NCBI GenBank assembly: GCA_024636135.1 | Contig: JAGXHP010000181.1 | Coordinates: 1 to 7,971, forward strand | Origin: Chloroflexota bacterium | GTDB lineage: Bacteria > Chloroflexota > Limnocylindria > QHBO01 | DNA length: 7,971 nucleotides | Direction: 5' to 3' | In this document: one piece after another, positions 4,934 through 7,971 of the stretch | How the letters are laid out: each line of letters starts with the position of its first letter | Numbering within the stretch: the stretch's first letter is position 1 | Notes under the pieces: generated by a model | The model's input: only the letters and a program-made list of their open reading frames with translations | Told to the model about the DNA's origin: nothing | Database searches by the model: none | Made by a program: the position numbers and the translations under genes

Positions 4934-7039
4934 TCAGGCCTCGTCGCGGACCTGTCCGAGGGGCAGAACGTTGTCGGGATACTTGATGCGCGAGTGGTAC
5001 ATCCCGAGCAGCTGGCCCACGAAGGCGTCCTTGATCTGGGAGATGTTCTTCAACGTGAGCTCGGCGTCATCCAGCTGGCCATCCTCGACGCGGGCGTCGA
5101 TGATCCGATCGACCATGCCGCGGATGCTCTCCTCGTCCTTGCTGTCGAGCGAGCGCACCGACGCTTCAACACCGTCGGCAAGCATGATGATCGCGGCCTC
5201 GCGGGTCTGCGGCTTTGGCCCGGGGTAGCGATACGCTCCCTCGTTCACGAGATCCTGCCGGCCACCGACCTCGCGCAGCGCCTTCTGGTGGAAGAACGTC
5301 ATCACGCTCGTCCCGTGGTGCTGCGGGATGTAGCCGATGACCTGGACCGGCAGCCCGTGCTCGTAGCCGAGATCGATCCCGTCCCGGATGTGCCCGGCGA
5401 TGATCCGGGCGCTCGTCTCGGCGTTCAGGTCGTCGTGGATGTTGTGCGCACCTGCCTGGTTCTCGATGAACGCGAGCGGGTTCTTCATCTTGCCGATGTC
5501 GTGGTAGTAGGCTGCCACCCGGGCCAGCAGCGGATCCGCGCCGATCGTCTCGGCCGCGCGTTCCGCCAAGTTGCCGACCATGACGCTGTGGTGATACGTC
5601 CCCGGGGTCTCGAGCAGCAGGCGGCGCAGCAGCCGATTCGACGGGTTGGCCAGCTCCAGGAGCTGGAACACCGTCATGATCCCGAACACGTTGCCGAGCA
5701 TCGCGAAGCTGCCGACCGCCAGGATCACCGACAGCACGGCGTTGACGAGGCCCATGCCCCCAAGCTGGACCACGGCCGCCACGTCCCGCTGTGCGAGGAG
5801 GCTGAATGCCGTGACCACCGCGATGTTCGTGGCGGCGAGCGCGGCAAAGACGCGGACGAACGCGTTCAGCCGCTCGGCACGCGTGATCGTGAGCAGCGCG
5901 ACAACGCCGCCGGCCAGGACATAGGCGGCCGGCTCGAGCGCCTCCCGGTTCATCACGCCCGCAAGGATGGCGAGCCCGATCGCCATGGCCGCGCCGGCCG
6001 AGTTGCGCAGCAGGATGCCGACGAGCAGCACGCTGGCGGACGTCGGGACCGCGAACGCCCACAGGGTTCGGTCGGCGGCAATGCGGATCGCCACGGCCGA
6101 GGCGACGAGAACCAGGAAGAAGAGCAGGACCGACCGGTTCCGATGCCAGATCTCGGGCTCGAAACGCACGAGATACCCGACCAGCAACCCGGCGACGAGG
6201 GCGGCGATCAGCGCGTTGCCGACCACGGTGCCGGCCTCGACCCGCGGCCGGGTCAGCCCGAGCTCCTCGAGCCGTTCGATGTCGCCGATGGTGAGGCGCT
6301 GACCCTCGGCCACGATCATCTCGCCCGCCAGGATCTCGACCTGGACAGGAGCCACCGACGCGCGAGCCTGGTTGCGCGCCTCCGCGGTCAGCTCGTCGCT
6401 GATGATGACGTTCGGCTCCACCAGCGAGGCGGCCATGTTGCCGGCCAGGCTGCGCTCATCATCGGTGAGGTCGTTCGTGATGAGATCACGCACCGCGCTG
6501 CGCACGGCGATCACGTCATCCTCGCGGACCGAGACGGCCAGCGTGGTCTCGAGCGCGGCGCGCGCCGATGCTGCGACGACCTCCCAGCGCGGGATCGAGA
6601 TCGCGGCCACCAGGTCACGGTGTCGGACGGCGATCTCCGGGACGTCGGCACCCAGCCGCTCGGTGGCCTCTTCGGCGCTGATCGTCCCCTGATCGCGAAG
6701 CTCGAGGATGCGGATCACTCGGCGCGATAAGGCGTCGAGCTCGCCGAGCTGATCGGCCTGGTTATCGGCCGGGGGCTCCAGGATCTGGGTCACATCCTGA
6801 ACGGCGGCGGCGGCGGCTTCCCGCGCGGTCTCGGTCTCCGACGCGGAATCGAACGTCGCGTCGCGCGAGGCACGGATGTCGCGCGTCGCCACCTCGCCAG
6901 CGACCAGGTTCTCCTGGCCCAGCGTGATGTTGGCCGACAGGATGAGGAACAGGGCGGCGGCCACGATCGCGGCCACGGCAACGCCTCTCCAGGCCGTCGA
7001 CGTCGACCCCGACTCAGACAGCGTTCGCGGGATGAACAC
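4934..7039 (-). CDS. pgpH: Membrane HD-domain phosphodiesterase PgpH/YqfF (7TMR-HDED family), c-di-AMP hydrolase
   Basis: Inner-membrane phosphodiesterase; characterised PgpH proteins hydrolyse c-di-AMP to pApA. It has 701 aa, typical for the family. An N-terminal helix (~19-36) is followed by a large extracytoplasmic HDED region (~43-268), then seven hydrophobic segments (~272-291, 302-320, 326-344, 347-363, 371-386, 396-416, 428-460), and a cytoplasmic HD domain (~475-685). The metal and catalytic residues are all present: His484 in YHHSVMVGN, His513-Asp514 in YYHDIGKMKNP, His550, His574-His575 in IPQHHGT, and Asp622 in LADGVE. The start is GTG 7039, four bases after the yqeY stop, with only a weak GGCAGG upstream, so translational coupling to yqeY is likely. 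ybeY follows, as in Firmicutes. Substrate is inferred from the family. Confidence 0.94.
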   Translation of the reverse strand: MFIPRTLSESGSTSTAWRGVAVAAIVAAALFLILSANITLGQENLVAGEVATRDIRASRDATFDSASETETAREAAAAAVQDVTQILEPPADNQADQLGELDALSRRVIRILELRDQGTISAEEATERLGADVPEIAVRHRDLVAAISIPRWEVVAASARAALETTLAVSVREDDVIAVRSAVRDLITNDLTDDERSLAGNMAASLVEPNVIISDELTAEARNQARASVAPVQVEILAGEMIVAEGQRLTIGDIERLEELGLTRPRVEAGTVVGNALIAALVAGLLVGYLVRFEPEIWHRNRSVLLFFLVLVASAVAIRIAADRTLWAFAVPTSASVLLVGILLRNSAGAAMAIGLAILAGVMNREALEPAAYVLAGGVVALLTITRAERLNAFVRVFAALAATNIAVVTAFSLLAQRDVAAVVQLGGMGLVNAVLSVILAVGSFAMLGNVFGIMTVFQLLELANPSNRLLRRLLLETPGTYHHSVMVGNLAERAAETIGADPLLARVAAYYHDIGKMKNPLAFIENQAGAHNIHDDLNAETSARIIAGHIRDGIDLGYEHGLPVQVIGYIPQHHGTSVMTFFHQKALREVGGRQDLVNEGAYRYPGPKPQTREAAIIMLADGVEASVRSLDSKDEESIRGMVDRIIDARVEDGQLDDAELTLKNISQIKDAFVGQLLGMYHSRIKYPDNVLPLGQVRDEA

Positions 7040-7043
7040 CGCG

Positions 7044-7514
7044 CTAGCCTGCCAGCGCCCGGCGCACGATATCGCTCACCAGCCGCCCGTCGGCACGGCC
7101 GCGCGTCTCCGGCGAGACACGGCCCATGACCCGACCGAGGTCGGCGGTGGAAGCCGCGCCGAGATCGGCGATGGCCTTCCGGACGAGATCCTCGATCTCG
7201 GCCTCCGACAGCTGCGCGGGCAGGAACTCGGCGAGGATGGCGACCTCGGCCTCCTCGGCAGCGGCACGATCCTCGCGACCGGCGTCGCGGTACATGGCGA
7301 TGCTCTCGCGGCGCTGCTTGACCTGCTTGGTCAGCACGTCGACGACCTCGTCGTCGGTGAGGTCGCGCCGATTCGCGATGCTCAGGTTCTGGGCCGCCGC
7401 GATGGCCATGCGGAGCGTCTGGGTACGCTGTCCGTCGCGGGCGCGCATCGCGTCACGCATGGCCGACTGGATCCGGTCGGACAGAGTGGTGGTGGCATCG
7501 GTCTCCGGCGTCAT
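7044..7514 (-). CDS. yqeY: GatB/YqeY domain protein
   Basis: Free-standing YqeY protein, related to the tRNA-binding tail domain of GatB; its cellular role is not established, though it is often encoded beside rpsU. It has 156 aa, about the usual length. Family features are the opening helix with AMRARDGQRTQTLRMAIAAA (19-38), LTDDEVVDVLTKQVKQRRES (52-71), MYRDAGREDRAAAEEAE (74-90), EFLPAQLSEAEIEDLV (95-110), and the C-terminal GRVMGRVSPETRGRADG (127-143). The start is ATG 7514. The ribosome-binding site AAGGAGGG is strong but lies 12 nt away, more than usual, and no closer start codon exists in frame. The gene is 58 bp after rpsU and 4 bp before pgpH, so it is surely in their operon. Confidence 0.95.
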   Translation of the reverse strand: MTPETDATTTLSDRIQSAMRDAMRARDGQRTQTLRMAIAAAQNLSIANRRDLTDDEVVDVLTKQVKQRRESIAMYRDAGREDRAAAEEAEVAILAEFLPAQLSEAEIEDLVRKAIADLGAASTADLGRVMGRVSPETRGRADGRLVSDIVRRALAG

Positions 7515-7526
7515 CGGTCTCGGTGG

Positions 7527-7534
7527 CCCTCCTT
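7527..7534 (-). promoter_or_regulatory. Ribosome-binding site of yqeY with long spacing
   Basis: AAGGAGGG on the minus strand is 12 nt from ATG 7514. The site is nearly a full anti-SD match, but the spacer exceeds the usual 5-9 nt. Confidence 0.65.
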
Positions 7535-7572
7535 GCGCCGGATCGTTGGAATGTGAGGCTGGCGTCTGGCGA

Positions 7573-7752
7573 CTACGCGCGCGAGGTTGCCTTTCGCTTC
7601 TTGGCTTCCTTGCGCTTTCGCTTCACGCTGGGCTTCTCGTAGTGCTCGCGTCGTCGTGCCTCAGCCAGGATTCCCGACTGCTGAATCTTCTTGTTGAATC
7701 GACGAAGCGCGCTCTCGAACGTCTCGTTCTCGCCCACGCGGACTTCTGCCAA
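7573..7752 (-). CDS. rpsU: Small ribosomal subunit protein bS21
   Basis: Small basic 30S protein that aids initiation on the mRNA platform. It has 59 aa starting at TTG 7752. The N-terminal family pattern is exact: (M)AEVRVGENETFESALRRFNK, then KIQQSGILAEARRREHYEKP, and a Lys/Arg-rich tail KRKRKEAKKRKA typical of rRNA-binding extensions. TTG is chosen because AAGGAGG lies 8 nt upstream and the second codon begins the conserved AEVRVGENE; there is no ATG in the region. It is first in the yqeY-pgpH set and has its own promoter immediately after the hinT-like gene. S21 is absent from most Actinobacteria, which informs the taxonomic guess. Confidence 0.95.
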   Translation of the reverse strand: MAEVRVGENETFESALRRFNKKIQQSGILAEARRREHYEKPSVKRKRKEAKKRKATSRA

Positions 7753-7760
7753 ACGTCTCG

Positions 7761-7767
7761 CCTCCTT
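7761..7767 (-). promoter_or_regulatory. Ribosome-binding site of rpsU
   Basis: AAGGAGG on the minus strand, 8 nt before TTG 7752. It decides the non-ATG start. Confidence 0.8.
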
Positions 7768-7829
7768 CCTGCTCCGATAGTCGTGTCACGCATGACGGGA
7801 TTGCCCCCGCCGGACACGCAAGCCGACGA

Positions 7830-7858
7830 AGGGTACCAGCGAGCCCGATGAGGGTCAA
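7830..7858 (-). promoter_or_regulatory. Sigma-70-type promoter of rpsU
   Basis: The minus strand reads TTGACC (7858-7853), a 17-bp spacer, then TACCCT (7835-7830). It starts 7 bp after the hinT-like stop. The expected transcription start is near 7823, giving a leader of about 70 nt before rpsU. It is the best canonical promoter in the window. Confidence 0.7.
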
Positions 7859-7865
7859 TCGACCG

Positions 7866-7971
7866 CTAGCCGGGCGGCCAGCTCATGGGGCGGCCGGCCA
7901 GCAGGTGGAAGTGCAGGTGAAAGACGCTTTGCCCTGCCTCCGCTCCGACGTTCGAGATGATCCGGTAGTCG
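7866..7971 (-). CDS. HIT-family protein (HinT-like), C-terminal end only
   Basis: The last 35 codons of a histidine-triad purine nucleoside phosphoramidase-type protein; the 5' part is beyond the right edge. The residues NVGAEAGQSVFHLHFHLL contain the HxHxHxx catalytic triad (HLHFHLL), followed by AGRPMSWPPG, the usual HinT C-terminus. HinT-class enzymes hydrolyse AMP-lysine or AMP-amide bonds. The gene sits upstream of rpsU on the same strand; readthrough is possible, since I see no terminator in the 113 bp between them. Confidence 0.9.
   Translation of the reverse strand, partial: DYRIISNVGAEAGQSVFHLHFHLLAGRPMSWPPG

Noticed and set aside
4994..6730. 578-codon open frame on the plus strand
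   Set aside because: It is antisense to pgpH, which has complete HD and transmembrane architecture. The frame's composition (Asp, Arg, His, Gln, Glu-rich) is that of a shadow.
7126..7851. 241-codon plus-strand frame covering yqeY and rpsU
   Set aside because: It is antisense to two well-recognised genes, and Ser/Ala/Arg-rich without domains.

Overview
This is a high-GC bacterial chromosomal window, roughly two-thirds or more G+C by eye. It carries seven confidently recognised housekeeping or metabolic genes, one FAD oxidoreductase of unknown substrate, and one small membrane-protein ORF. Two genes, mfd and a hinT-like gene, run off the ends. I see no tRNA, rRNA, CRISPR array, insertion sequence or phage gene. 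Ribosomal protein S21, a PgpH-type c-di-AMP phosphodiesterase and a rpsU-yqeY-pgpH-ybeY block in a GC-rich genome argue against Actinobacteria. They fit a GC-rich Chloroflexota lineage (for example Limnocylindria-like) better, but this is inference from gene content and not a proven assignment.

Layout from left to right. (1) 1-1508, minus strand: pth (peptidyl-tRNA hydrolase) followed 18 bp later by the N-terminal third of mfd (transcription-repair coupling factor), the classic pth-mfd pair. (2) 1509-1583: a 75-bp divergent promoter region. (3) 1584-2720, plus strand: an FAD-dependent oxidoreductase of the DAO (glycine oxidase / sarcosine oxidase-like) family. (4) 2721-2845: an intergenic region with a 14-bp perfect palindrome and phased direct repeats. 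(5) 2846-4224, plus strand: an Amt ammonium transporter followed by a 40-aa single-helix membrane protein in the position where a PII gene (glnK) often lies. (6) 4225-4293: a GC-rich inverted repeat that probably ends transcription from both sides. (7) 4294-7971, minus strand, in transcription order: hinT-like (3' end), rpsU, yqeY, pgpH, ybeY. This is a shortened version of the Firmicutes-type rpsU-yqeY-...-phoH-yqfF-ybeY cluster and joins ribosome assembly, rRNA maturation and c-di-AMP turnover.

Two kinds of translation start are visible. rpsU, yqeY, amt and the small ORF have clear AGGAG-type Shine-Dalgarno sequences. pth, ybeY and the FAD oxidoreductase lack one, and instead have a TANNNT hexamer 7-9 nt upstream of the ATG, as expected for a -10 box driving a leaderless mRNA. 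mfd fits the same pattern if its second ATG is used. The clearest canonical promoter is TTGACC-17 bp-TACCCT in front of rpsU; ybeY has TTGAGT-18 bp-TACGAT at its own start.

Most of the window is conventional conserved gene content. The least explained parts are the 40-aa membrane ORF after amt, the palindrome and repeats before amt, and the leaderless start pattern.
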